From Ravibacter arvi (GTDB lineage: Bacteria > Bacteroidota > Bacteroidia > Cytophagales > Spirosomataceae): a stretch of 64,000 nt of DNA. Numbering within the stretch: position 1 is the stretch's first letter; the number at the start of each line of letters is the position of its first letter. Under the pieces are notes generated by a model. The model saw only the letters and a program-made list of their open reading frames with translations. It had not been told where the DNA came from and did no database searches. Location: NCBI RefSeq assembly GCF_039540405.1, contig NZ_BAABEY010000033.1, forward strand, positions 173,947-237,946. The letters are read 5' to 3'. A program made the position numbers and the translations under genes. This document shows positions 35,272 through 46,600 of this stretch, piece by piece.

Positions 35272-36939
35272 TCAAAAGCTACGGATTGGTACAAATGAAT
35301 GTTTGAAGTTTAACCTCGTAAGCATCTGGGGATCGGTTAAGTATTCCTCGCCGACTTTACCGTCACTCATTCTCACAGTCTTTAGCAAGATCAGATACCC
35401 CATATTCTTCACGTCCTCTAAATTACTGCTCGCTAACACCAGGTCCCTGAAAGCCGGCAACTGAGAGGCATATTTTGCGAGCTCTTTCAATTCGCCCACC
35501 GAAGGCAGGAACCAATCATCGTAGCAGTCCTGAACGACAAGATCGTCGCATATACCGGCGATATAGGGAGTGGCGCCAGTACCAATGAGCTTCTTTGTAT
35601 TGGCCTGGCCGGCGCCTAACGACATATCTGAAGGAAGATTGAAATTCCCCGGTGTAACATAAGGAGCTTTATCCGGCCACCAGGAAGCATTGAGGGGCGA
35701 TTTTGCCATTACCAATCCATGCTTCCCGTTAGGTTCAACATAAAACACGACGCCTCCAAATGCCTCGTCTCCCACTTTTATCCCACCCTTTCTTAGTTCC
35801 GAGGGTTTCCCTTTGAAGATCTGGAACTTATCGCTGTAAATTTTTCCCGTATAATCCGCCAGCCTTTTATCCAACAGTTTTACAAATACTTTCCCGTCAA
35901 CATCGACACCCCAATCCAGCGTTCCGCAATAATCTGAATCGATCAGTTCGCCAATCAGGCTTGCAGTTGGGCTCAGACTGACCTGGACGTCTTCCGAATC
36001 ATAAAGCCTTACTACGAAGTCCGGTTTAATCGAAGCCGTCAGCTGCATTTTCTTGCTAAAGATAAATTCAAGTTTAGATCCGGTTTTCGTTACATTTTTC
36101 AGGTTTTTCCATTCTTCGTTTTTGTATTCTATACCGGCGAATACATCCAGGTTAGCTGATGCCTGCATACTGGTCGTCGATGTTACTTTACCATTAACAT
36201 CTACAGAAACAATAATGCGGGGAACAAATACGATGGGTACCAATTCAACCCAGATAACCACTGGTTTTAACCGGTAGTTAACCAGGACTACCGGTTCCGG
36301 AACTATCTCACGAACAGTAACAACTTCCCCCTTAATTTTAGTCGTGGCTTTTACATCAGTACTGACTTTAAAATGGGTCATCTTACCACCCTTGATCGTA
36401 AGCTCGAAATTGATAGTAGGATCAATCTCGAATTCTCCCGTAATATCGACTGCTCCTATCGTCTTGGTAAAGGCCTTTCTAAACGCAGTGGACTGTATAT
36501 GGGAAAGCCTGGAATTGGCGTTATTTTTTCCACTTGAATCTATTGAAACAATGTCGGAATCGGTTAGCTTTTTGGAGAATTTTACTTCTCCTTCTTTGAT
36601 GGCTTCTACCAGGCTGGCCGGGGCAGTCTGGCAAATAATCTTGCCCCCGGATTCGGTCACAGCGGTAATCTTCCGGAGAAAACCGTACGGCGCCTTCGAC
36701 AATGTGTCGCTAACCAGTATGGTGCCTTTTTTTATGTTTTTCAACCCGCTCCCATTCCCGGAAAAAATAACAGACTTCTAATCTACAGATACAAGGCTGT
36801 TTTTAATGGCAGCAGAACTTACGACAACCAGGTTACTATCCATACTGGATTGAGAGTCAGGTGTTGGATCAGTGCTGTTATTCTCCTTGCAGGAAAGAAA
36901 AATTGCCAGGAAAAAGGCTATTGCAATCAGATGCTTCAT
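35272..36939 (-). pseudogene. Lipoprotein with DUF1566/Lcl-like C-terminal domain, interrupted by in-frame TAG
   Basis: An ATG at 36939 starts a lipoprotein signal (KHLIAIAFFLAIFLSCKE, lipobox FLSC). After 53 codons an in-frame TAG (36778-36780) interrupts the frame, which then continues for nearly 500 codons with no other stop. The mature part has GTILVSDTLSKAPYGFLRK, a beta-rich middle, and a C-terminal region of the DUF1566/Lcl type (GDEAFGGVVFYV, GTGATPYIAGICDD, DDWFLPSVGELKELA), common in Bacteroidota surface lipoproteins. A downstream TTG at 36744 exists but would give a protein without a signal. So the gene is probably inactivated, read through, or affected by a sequencing error. Confidence 0.72.
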
Positions 36940-36992
36940 TATCGCTTCAGTTTTGGGAGAGAGTTTTGATCGATACTTAATATGATTTCAGT

Positions 36993-37535
36993 TTAACCTG
37001 GATTTTTGGTTCCCGGCATATTCTTTTTTCCCGGATGAAAATGCTTATATCTTGACTTCGCTTCGAAAATAAATTCATAAACCTCTTTTTCTCCATCCAG
37101 CCTGACTTCAATCACATAGGGAATCTCATTATTCGTGTAAGGTATATGGCCAGGGTGTAGCGGAACAATATCTGTTCTCTGGTATTTATCTTTGAGATTT
37201 TTGACATGCATTAAGGCAATATTGGACTGAATTGTTGCAAACCTCCAGTTATAATGGCGAAGGCTGAAAGCGATCATTTGCTCGCCATGATCTCCGGTTT
37301 TATAATAGAATGTGGAATCTTCAATAATCCATTTCTCAAATCCTTGCTCTTCCACAAATTTTGTAATTCCGTTAATCCCCTTGTATTGATAGAATTCCAG
37401 GCCTGTTTCGCCTATCAAATACAGCTCTTCCAGCGAATATAGTTTCTGAGAGTGACCCTGCGTGGCGACCATAAAGCAAAATAGCATTATGAATTTTTTA
37501 AATTCTTTCTGTGATCTGATGAAATCTGTATTCAT
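36993..37535 (-). CDS. Exported hypothetical protein
   Basis: The 180-residue protein has a hydrophobic N-terminal segment (FKKFIMLFCFMVATQGHSQ) with a probable signal-peptidase site after SQ. The mature part is mixed alpha/beta with many aromatic residues (GLEFYQYKGINGITKF, WIIEDSTFYYKTGDHG) and a basic C-terminus (SRYKHFHPGKKNMPGTK). I do not recognise a family. It lies just upstream of the interrupted lipoprotein gene on the same strand and may form a transcription unit with it. GC content is low, as in the rest of this stretch. Confidence 0.6.
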   Translation of the reverse strand: MNTDFIRSQKEFKKFIMLFCFMVATQGHSQKLYSLEELYLIGETGLEFYQYKGINGITKFVEEQGFEKWIIEDSTFYYKTGDHGEQMIAFSLRHYNWRFATIQSNIALMHVKNLKDKYQRTDIVPLHPGHIPYTNNEIPYVIEVRLDGEKEVYEFIFEAKSRYKHFHPGKKNMPGTKNPG

Positions 37536-37638
37536 ACAATGAGGATTACAACTGTGACCAATTCAGATTTTGGTATAAATATTTCTTCTTGCTATTTGTT
37601 TCTGCACATGTCTTTTATATCAGATAAGTTGTTGGTCA

Positions 37639-37995
37639 TCATTTGCGTGATAGATGCCCGGGTAGCTTTAATCGGTCGCCTGATTTTGAAAGAATAGACG
37701 GGTACTTCAGGAGGCTTCGATGTTCACCATTCAATTCTAGCCATATTTTTAGTGTATCATCGCTATAACCTGCCGGACCGGGCTGATTTCTTTCCGTAGT
37801 GCAGCGGCTTCTTTCCGAACAGCCGGTCAACGGCTGTTTGAGATAAAAGTCAACCTGAAGCTTTTTGAACAATACGAGTAGAAACAGTTGCTCACCGGAG
37901 CTAGTATGGTTATAAAACTCTATTTTTACACGGCTCTCCGGTAACCTGTTGATTGGATTTAATGAGAAAGTACTCGTATTATTTTCTGCTAGCAC
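37639..37995 (-). CDS. Doubtful small ORF or gene remnant
   Basis: A 118-codon frame on the minus strand has protein-like segments (VKIEFYNHTSSGEQLFLLVL; DDTLKIWLELNGEHRSLLKY) but no known family. Its 5' end overlaps the start of the divergent TPR kinase gene. The part coding for YNHTSSGEQLF is repeated, with stops, at 40520-40565, so this may be a fragment of a once-duplicated gene. The rest of the 37536-37961 gap shows nothing else. Confidence 0.3.
   Translation of the reverse strand: MLAENNTSTFSLNPINRLPESRVKIEFYNHTSSGEQLFLLVLFKKLQVDFYLKQPLTGCSERSRCTTERNQPGPAGYSDDTLKIWLELNGEHRSLLKYPSILSKSGDRLKLPGHLSRK
37883..37928. repeat. Imperfect direct repeat flanking the TPR kinase/LytTR pair, left copy
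   Basis: About 38 of 45 bases match the segment at 40520-40565. The two copies lie just outside the kinase/regulator pair, one on each side. Conservation is visible at protein level on the minus strand (HTSxGEQLF). Confidence 0.45.
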
Positions 37996-39731
37996 TTCTG
38001 TTGCCTACGGCAGGACGAATCCTTGCGCAACCCGTCGCCGGGCTACCGCTTCAACCCGAAAAATGGGCTTATGCAAAAGAGGTTGAACGGGAGGCCGTTA
38101 TAAAGAAGGATACCTTGTTAATGGCCGAAGCCTATTACCTGTTTGGGAAAGTCCACGTTGCCGCCCGAAACTATCTTACGGGCAAGCGTTACTTCATGAA
38201 ATCGCTCGGTATTGTAGAGCAGAGGCAGCAATTCGACAAAGTCAGTCGTATTTATACCCGGCTGTCACGACTAGAGAAGGAGCAATCGGATCCACACAAG
38301 GCGCTCGAGTACGCACGACTTGCACTGGTGTATGCCCATAGGAGCAACCAGAAAACTTTGATGGCCGCTTACCAGTGCATGAGCCGTTTTTACCTGGATG
38401 TTTGTCACGACGCTTTAACGGATAATCAAAAGAACCCCTGTCAGGATAGCCTTTTCTTTTACTGCAGGCAGACCGAATCGATTGCCTACAAGCTAAGGGA
38501 CTCAATTACCATAGCCGATATTAGTGGCATATTGGGCAAAGCCTACGGACTGCAGCGAAACCCCAAGGCGTTCCGTTATTACCAGGTTGCCCTGCAAATA
38601 GACAAGGCATTGAACCACATTAACAGCGAGGCTGTCACCTGCCTCCAGCTAGGGCTTACCCACCTGCAGTTCAATCAACCGGACAGCGCCTATTCCTGGC
38701 TGAAACAGGCGAGCGAACTTTACCATTCGTTAAAGAGCCAGGAATTTTCGCTGGAGAGGGATTTGGCCAACGCCTACTTGCAGTACTACCAGCAAAAAAA
38801 GGACTGGCACAAAGCATTTGATCAGTCAATGATAGTCCGGGGCTATGAGCGCGACCAGATGACTGCCGATCGGAATGGGGCCGTTTCCCGGTTGAGCGTC
38901 GAATATGAGACCCAAAAAAAAGAAGCACAGCTTATTAACCAGAGAAATGAATTACAACTGAGTCAGCAAAACCAGCAGGCGCAGCGTTGGTTGCTGGTTA
39001 TTTTGTCGGTCCTGCTACTGGGGACAACCGGTGCCAGTGTCGCATTTTATAAAATTTCGCAAAAAAACCATCGGTTGAGCCAGCAAAACGCGGCCCTGGT
39101 GCAGGAGCAAAATCATCGTGTCAAAAATAATTTACAGCTCGTATCCAGCCTGTTGAGCTTGCAATCGAATCGATTGGATGACGAATGCGCCCGGAATGCA
39201 GTAGGGGATAGTCAGCGACGAATTGAAGTGATGAGTTTGCTTCAACGTAAGCTCTATGACGGCGATAACCTGGTTGCTGTCAATGTAGCGGAGTTTATGA
39301 AAGAATTGGTTACAATGGTGATCAAGGCCTTCGAACAGGAAGAAGTTGAAGTAGCCTATCAAATTGATCAGGCGATGATGTTGCCGGCCGATTACGCCAT
39401 GAGAATTGGCTTAATTGCCAACGAGCTGGTCACGAATGCCTGTAAATACGCCTTTTCTGATCATCCGAACCCTGCACTTCGCATTGAAGCGTCGTTAACA
39501 GGCAGAACATTTCAGTTGCGTGTGGTTGACAATGGACCGGGTTTCATTGAAACCCAGACACCTGCCAGGTCCTTTGGACTACGGTTGATCCAAATTCAGG
39601 TAGAGCAGCTGTTTGGCACCTATCGGTTTGAAAGCAACGGAAATTTGCAATTTGAAATGACATTTAACCTGATTCCTCCTTCTTCTCTTCGGAAAAAACT
39701 GAAACAACCCTGGCCTGATGAAATCGCTTAG
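37962..39731 (+). CDS. TPR-containing sensor histidine kinase (HisKA_2 type)
   Basis: From the ATG at 37962 (MRKYSYYFLLALLLPTAG) the protein has a signal peptide, a periplasmic tetratricopeptide-like region (~30-320; AEAYYLFGKVHVAARNY, ALEYARLALVYAHRS), a coiled coil, a membrane helix (WLLVILSVLLLGTTGASVAF) and a HisKA_2 domain with the phospho-acceptor in EQNHRVKNNLQLVSSLL. An HATPase domain (LIANELVTNACKYAF, VVDNGPGF) closes the protein. The stop lies within the next gene, the LytTR regulator (14-base overlap), so they form a two-component pair. An earlier ATG at 37953 is possible. Ligand unknown; TPRs suggest a protein or peptide signal. Confidence 0.88.
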   Translation: MRKYSYYFLLALLLPTAGRILAQPVAGLPLQPEKWAYAKEVEREAVIKKDTLLMAEAYYLFGKVHVAARNYLTGKRYFMKSLGIVEQRQQFDKVSRIYTRLSRLEKEQSDPHKALEYARLALVYAHRSNQKTLMAAYQCMSRFYLDVCHDALTDNQKNPCQDSLFFYCRQTESIAYKLRDSITIADISGILGKAYGLQRNPKAFRYYQVALQIDKALNHINSEAVTCLQLGLTHLQFNQPDSAYSWLKQASELYHSLKSQEFSLERDLANAYLQYYQQKKDWHKAFDQSMIVRGYERDQMTADRNGAVSRLSVEYETQKKEAQLINQRNELQLSQQNQQAQRWLLVILSVLLLGTTGASVAFYKISQKNHRLSQQNAALVQEQNHRVKNNLQLVSSLLSLQSNRLDDECARNAVGDSQRRIEVMSLLQRKLYDGDNLVAVNVAEFMKELVTMVIKAFEQEEVEVAYQIDQAMMLPADYAMRIGLIANELVTNACKYAFSDHPNPALRIEASLTGRTFQLRVVDNGPGFIETQTPARSFGLRLIQIQVEQLFGTYRFESNGNLQFEMTFNLIPPSSLRKKLKQPWPDEIA

Positions 39732-40482
39732 AGTATTAATTATTGAAGATGAGCTGGTTACGGCTCACGACATCAAGGAGACATTGGAAAAAGCCGGGCA
39801 TATGATAATTGATATTGCCCGAAACCTTTCTGCGGCCCTGAGCTCGATACGCGTCAATACACCGGATATTGTCTTAATCGATATTCATTTGGAGCATTCG
39901 GCAGAGGACGGTATCGACATAGCCCGGCGTATTCTGGACATAAAAACCATACCTATCATTTACCTGACCGGACATTCTGAGCAACCTACCATAGTGCGGG
40001 CCCAGCAGACGCGTCCGGCAGCTTATTTGCTAAAGCCCTTCCGGCATAAAGAACTTGCGATCCAGGTGGAGCTGGCCTACCATAACTACCAGGTTTCGTT
40101 GGCCAGCTCTATTGATCCTTTCCTGTCGGATAGCCTTTATCTGCCTGTGGATCAGGGGAGTGGATACGTAAAAGTAAAAAAGAGCGACGTGCTCTACCTG
40201 GTCGCCGATCGGATGTATGTTGAAATCTATTTGGCAGGGAAGGCACAAAAAAGCGTCTTTTGCATGAATTTAGGCTATATAGCCCAGTTCTTTACGACTC
40301 CCAATTTTTATCATTTGTCCCGGTCACTCGTTGTTAACCTGGATCATGTGGAGCGTATCGAGAGAGGACAGTTTTATGTAAGGGGGCAGGAGCACTCCGT
40401 TCCATTTCCGGAAGCGAATCATAAACTTTTTCTCCAGCAGTTTGCTATTGTCAAAACACCGTCGAAACGGGAAAGCAGATGA
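39718..40482 (+). CDS. LytTR-type response regulator
   Basis: The 254-residue protein has a receiver domain (LIIEDELVTAHDI, phospho-acceptor D55 in IVLIDIHLEHS, conserved KPF) and a C-terminal LytTR DNA-binding domain (SDVLYLVADRMYVEIYL, FYHLSRSLVVNLDHVERI). It starts inside the last codons of the TPR kinase gene, so the two are coupled. The likely role is to turn the kinase signal into transcription of envelope genes. The neighbouring giant adhesin (40650-47393, convergent) could be a target, but no operator is visible. Confidence 0.92.
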   Translation: MKSLRVLIIEDELVTAHDIKETLEKAGHMIIDIARNLSAALSSIRVNTPDIVLIDIHLEHSAEDGIDIARRILDIKTIPIIYLTGHSEQPTIVRAQQTRPAAYLLKPFRHKELAIQVELAYHNYQVSLASSIDPFLSDSLYLPVDQGSGYVKVKKSDVLYLVADRMYVEIYLAGKAQKSVFCMNLGYIAQFFTTPNFYHLSRSLVVNLDHVERIERGQFYVRGQEHSVPFPEANHKLFLQQFAIVKTPSKRESR

Positions 40483-40519
40483 TTTGAAAGCTCATTTTTT
40501 TTAAAGTACGGACGGTCAA

Positions 40520-40565
40520 AACAGTTGCTCTCCGCAGCTGGTATGGCTATAAACCGCTATTCCTG
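40520..40565. repeat. Imperfect direct repeat, right copy
   Basis: The segment matches 37883-37928 at about 38 of 45 positions. In the minus frame it encodes SHTSCGEQLF followed by a stop, so here the related gene fragment is dead. Confidence 0.45.
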
Positions 40566-40649
40566 CTGATTTGTTTGCTTACCGTAGGCTTCCAGGCGAT
40601 GCAGGCATCACTGTCTATCGGACACCTACAAGTAAAAACTTAGCACCGG

Positions 40650-43600
40650 TTATTCCTTCACCAGCTTCACTGTCTTCCCGTCGCGTAGCTGCAGGAGGTA
40701 AATCCCAGAAGCATAGCTGCTTATATCGAGGGTGATTACTTCCTCTTTTACCTCCGCCTGCTGCAAGACGATCCCGGCGGTACTGACTACCTTTACCCGG
40801 GTTCCGGTATATTCCGAACCTAACTCGACGACGACCTTGTCTTTTACCGGGTTGGGGTAGGCAAGCAGCCTGCTACGCCCGGGGTAATTCAGTGAAATGA
40901 TCCGGCTATAGGAAAATGTACCGTCCGTATCGATCTGCCTGATTCGATAGTAGACCCCGCCGAAAACCCGGGCCGGATCGGTAAAGCTATAGCTGCCCGA
41001 CCCGGCAGCGCCGGCTGTGACAGTACCGATGATCCGAAAATCCCGACCGTTGGCGCTCCGTTCTACCTGGTAATGAGATACGTCGCTTTCTTCAGTCTTC
41101 CAGGTCAGCACGGCCCGGTGCAGGTCGTTGAGACGGCCTGCGAAGGAGATCCAGCGTACGGGCAATGCCCCGTCAGGACTTTCATAGGCACCCATATCGA
41201 TGGTAGTACCGACTAGCCGGGGATTGCCGGCCAGATCTTTGGCGATTCCCGATAGGCCCGGAGAGGAAAGAATGGCGTTATTCCCGCTGTTGATAGCCGG
41301 GCTTGCGGACTTCAGGCGCAGTCCGTCGTCAGCTGTACCCCATATGCCGTCCGGGCCGACAGGATTTGTGGTATCCGTAAATTGCGGAGCAGCCTGTATG
41401 TTAGCTTTTTCCGTTGCGCTATAATTCGTATAGGCCCCGTCTTCAATAAGGCTGTTCTTTATATTCGCCACACCGTATCGATCCAGAACAGAATGACCGC
41501 CATGCCCGGCAAAAATATTATTCGCCATCAGGAAAGAAGAACTTTCGTTGTACATCGCATGGCTCGGATAGTCATTATTGACGGAGGAATTATGATAAAA
41601 GGTGCAATTGACGACCGTACCTTCCGTATAATAGCTGACTACAGCTCCACCCACGTGAGCAACGTTTTCCGAAAACAGGCAGTTGGCGATCAAAACCCAG
41701 GATTCCCAGTTCTCTATCCCGCCGGTCGTAGTGTACCCGGCGCTGCCGTTATCCGAAAAAACACAATGGCTGATCGTCATAGCTTCCGAACCGTAAGCAG
41801 CATAGTTATACAGGGCGCCTCCTTTGTTATGGGTAAAAACACAATGGCTGATGGTCGGAGATACGTAGTAATTATAGATGGCAGGATAGACGGAACGGTC
41901 AGTACCCGAAAGTGTAAAACCATCCAGAAGCGCGGCATCCGTCAATCCGTTGCCCTCGTTAAAGATAATATAGCTATCGTCATTTGCTTTCAGAATGGTC
42001 TTGTTATGGCTTATATCACGTTCTCCTCCGCCATTGGGGTAGCCTCCCAATATTTTCACGCCTTCTACCATGTAAAAGCTCTGTCCGACCGGAGGCGTAT
42101 AGACGCCGGCCGCTACCAATATACTGCCGATACCGCATTGTGAGGGATTGCCGGTGGCAGCCAATGCTTCCTGCAAGGTTTTGAAGGCGGTTCCCCAGCT
42201 TTTTCCATCGCCCGACGCGCCTACGCTTCCGTCTACATATAGAGATTCCTTGTCGACAACGGTGTACATAAAGGTCGAAGCCTGTGAAATAGCGCAGCCA
42301 TTCAGTGACGCTGTCAGTGTGATGTTGGCGACTCCGGCGGCAAGCGGTGTAAACGACGGGATGAACGTTCCTGTACCCGATGCGGGCAAACCTATAGACG
42401 GGTTATCGTTGGTCCATGAATAGGAATAGGTCGAAGAAGATGCTTCCGGGTCCGTGTGGACCAGGGTTATGTATAATTTTTTAGCTACGCCGGAACAAGG
42501 GTCTCCAAACACGGCATTACTGGCGGTAACTGTAAAACTGTTTTTGCCTAATGCCAGGTTTTCTATTACGCTCCGGCTATTGGCCGCATGGCAGGAACCT
42601 ATCGCAAAACCATCGGTACAATTGCCCGACGCATTACCGTAGCTGGCAAACGATACGGCTCCGAATACCTGTCCGGCAGGGGCGCTGATGGTTTGGGTCT
42701 GGCCTTCGTTAAGGATAACGCACATTGAGGAACCTCCTGTAATACCCGGAGAAGCGAAGGGTACAACAGGACTACGGCTGCCCAGGCACACCGATTTAGA
42801 TGCGACCGGAGCGATCAGCTGTACATCGGTAATCGTAACTTCATCCGTGACAACACACCCCTTTGCATCGGTAACGGAACAGGTGTAATCGCCTGTTGCT
42901 AAATTGACAATCTCCGTATTTGTACCTCCGTTGTTCCACAAATAAGTGTAAGGTGCAGTACCGCCGCTTGCCGTCACTGACGCAGAACCGCCGTCGCAAT
43001 CGGCATTTAACTTCGAAATAGTGGCCTCCAACCTGGAAGGTTGCGTAATCGTCACCGACCGGGTCACCTCGCAGCCGCTCCCGTCTGCGATCGTACAGGT
43101 ATAGGCGCCGGCCGCCAAACCGGATACGGTGAGGCCGGTAGCGCCAGTGGACCATTGATAGGTATAAGAACCGGCGCCGCCGGTGGCCGATACCGTCGCT
43201 TTGCCATCGGTCCCGTCATGGCAGCTTACCTGCTGATCGACCGTCAGGGCAGTCGTCAGAAACGGATTGACCGGGTTGTTGATTATGGTATTCTTTACCA
43301 TTTGGCAGCCATTATGGTCAGTGATGGTACAGCTGTAATTCCCTGCCGTTAAATTCGTGATCGAAGCGGTAACGGCCCCTGTATTCCACAGGTAAGTATA
43401 AGGGAAGGTACCGCCGTCTGCTGTGACAGAAGCGGTGGCGCTTGCTGCGTCATAGCAGTTGACATCCGTTTTATTCAGGACGGCCGTTAACAGATCCGGC
43501 TGCCTGACGGTGATATTCCGGGTAATGGCACATCCATTGGCGTCTTTAATAGTACAGCTGTAATCGCCTGCGGTCAGGCCCGCAATCGAAGCGGTGGTAG

Positions 43601-46600
43601 CCCCGGTATTCCACAAATAGGTATAGGGAGATGCTCCTCCGCCTGCGTTTACCGATGCGTCACCATTATTCCCGCCAAAACAACTTACATCAGTTTGGGT
43701 GGTGGAAGCGCCGAGCGGCGCCGGCTGCGTAACGGTTGCGGAGCGGACAATGGTACAATCATGGGCGTCAGTGATGGTGCAGGTATAAGTACCGGCCGTT
43801 AGATTTCCAATAGCAGCAGTGGCAGCCCCTGTATTCCACAGATAGGTATAGGGCCCTGTACCCCCGTTTATATCCAGTATTGCCGCGCTGCCGGTATTAT
43901 CCCCGCTGCATTTGATATTGGTTTGCGAAATGTTTGCCGTAAGCAGGGCAGGTTGCGTAATAGTAAATGTTTTGACTACAGAGCAGCCCTTCACATCGCT
44001 AATGGTACAGGTATAGGTACCGGCGGCCAGGTTGTCTGCTTTTGCGGTGTTGCTGCTGCTGTTCGTCCAGCTATAGGTAAAGGGCGCGGTACCGCTGCTT
44101 ACCGTTGTGATCGCAGCGCTGCCATCATGGGCGCCGAAGCAGCTTGCGTCAGCTTGTTGGGTAACGACGGAAGGGGTTGGGTTTACAGTATAAGTAAACA
44201 GAGTCGGGGCAAGCAGGCAGCCGTTATTCGTGGCCGTTACCGAAATCGTGGCCGTACCTGCGTTGGCAGGAGTGAAGGCAGGGATATCACCCGTGCCTGC
44301 CGCTGCCAGTCCGATGTTGGTATTGTTATTTGTCCAGGTATAGGTAGTTTGATAAGTGTAAGCCAGTATAACGGCGATTTTCTTGAATGTACCGAAACAA
44401 GGGTCTGCCCCGAATGCCGCACTGCCAATGGTGAAGCTGTTTTTACCTAATGCCAACCCCTCCACTACACTTCGGCTGTTGGCTGCATGGCAGCTGCCTA
44501 TGGTAAAACCGGTGCTGCAATCACCTGTGGCAGTTCCGAAACTTGCAAAAATCACTTCAGAGAAGACTGTCCCCGCCGGTGCGGTAATCGTTTGTGTGGT
44601 ACCATCAGGAACCATAAAGCAAAGCCGCCCGTTTTCTCCCTTTAACCGAAGTTCGGGGAAGCCGGATCCGATACATATGCTTTGGGGTGAAGGGGTTGTG
44701 ATCGAAAAGGGCGGAGCGCCTGCAGCCATTTGCAGCTCATATGCTCCCATGTCCACCACATTTTCGAAGATACGCGGGTTTCCTGAAATATCATTCGTGC
44801 CCCAACCGGAAGGGGCATTGTTTACGGCGGCATTATCTCCGGTATTGACAACCGGAGAGCAGGAAGAAGGTGCGTAATCTCCGGCGGCCGGATTCCTGAA
44901 GTTCGGGTTTGCGTTGATGTTCCCGGCTCCTGTATATACCCCGCCCGGCCACAGGATATCGCTGTAAGCAGCATTCAGCGTAGCCTGGTTTAAAATGTTT
45001 TTCGCTGCATTTGTCCCCCATACAATAGAATTGGTCATTTGAATAGCAGCGCCCGAATGATTATAAATATTGTTCCCGCTGGTAACGGCCGTATTATCGC
45101 TTATCGTAGTGTTGGTGATGCTCAACGCAGTCGCCGGGTTAAAGCTGTAAATACCCCCGCCGTTTGCCGCTGTGTTTTTACTGATCACACAATTAATGAT
45201 CCGCGGAGAAGACGTTTCATAGATAAACACGCCGCCGCCGCTACCGGAAGCAGTATTTCCTGTTATGAAGGTTTGTTGAACAAGCGCGGAAGAAGCCCAT
45301 AGGTACAGTCCTGCTGCGTCTGATGCGGCATTCCCGCTAATGGTACAGTTACGAATAGCTATTTTACTGCCTATTTCACTGTTTTCCCGCAGCAGCAAGC
45401 CTCCTCCCTCTTGCTGGTTGGTTAGCTTGCCGTTATAGGTATGCTGGGTTACGCTGTTGGCGTTTCCGCCGGTAATGGTAAAGCCGTCTATGACGACGCT
45501 GTCGGCGCCGGCCTGGGTACCCGTCATCACCATCACGTGGTAACTGTTGTCGGCTGGATTACCGGGGGTTCCTATATCCCCGCTCAATATAACAGGATTG
45601 GCGGCGATATTTCTTGCACCGGTGACGGCATTATAACCGCCATATATCTTGATACCGCCGCGTTGAGGGATGAGGAAAGTAGCATTCCGGTCGGAACTGT
45701 TTTGCGTTCCCGTAGGGTAATAGGTGCCTCCGGCGACCAAAATGCGCTCTATACTGTTGCATTGACTGGCGGCCGCCAATGCATCGTTCAGTGTTTTAAA
45801 AGGATTATTCCAGGCAGTTCCTGTTCCCGACGCCGCCGCATTCCCGTCGACAAAAAGAGTGCTGCCGGATGCCGCGATATAACTACTTTCATAGGCGCCT
45901 ATATCCACCCGCCCGTTCCGGATCCGGGTGTTGCCCATTATATCCGTCGATACCGTAGCGAGGGCATTATTGCCCGTACCGATCAGAGGCGAGCAGGGTT
46001 GCAATTGCAAACCGTCATCTGCGGTACCCCAAACGCCGTCGGTACCCACAGCATTCGCCGCATCTGTAAACAACGGATTGGTAGCACCATCCAGATTGCC
46101 GGACGGATTGCCGGGTGCGAAGCTGAAGCCTTGTACCAGGCTGTTGTTGATCACGACAGGTTCGCCCGGACTATTACGCCGCGCGAGTGCGCCGCTGTTG
46201 CCATAGATGATTGTATTGTATACCTCACTGTTTCTCCAGTCAAAAGCATAAATAACCGCCGGGTTATTGGCCGACGTATTGCCCGTAAGTACGCAGTTGT
46301 AAAATTTGCAGTAAGAACTTTGGTTGTATACCGCGCCGCCATCGCCGTTCCCGCCGCCGCCAATGGTCAGGTTGCGATAAAAAATACAGTTGATAAACGT
46401 TTGCAGGTAGTAGCCCCCGTCATTATAGGCTGCTCCTCCGTTCGAACTGGCATTATTGTCGGCGAATGTACAGCTGACAGCGCGCATCGAAGGACATTGG
46501 TAGTTGTGAATAGCGCCGCCATTCACCGCCTTGTTATTCAAAAACAGGCATTTTGTAAGTACCGGTTCTGAAGCGTTATTATAAATACCGCCACCCAGGT

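Noticed and set aside
41382..46571. Several long plus-strand ORFs opposite the giant adhesin
   Set aside because: They follow the repeated codons of the adhesin in antisense and show no recognisable domains.
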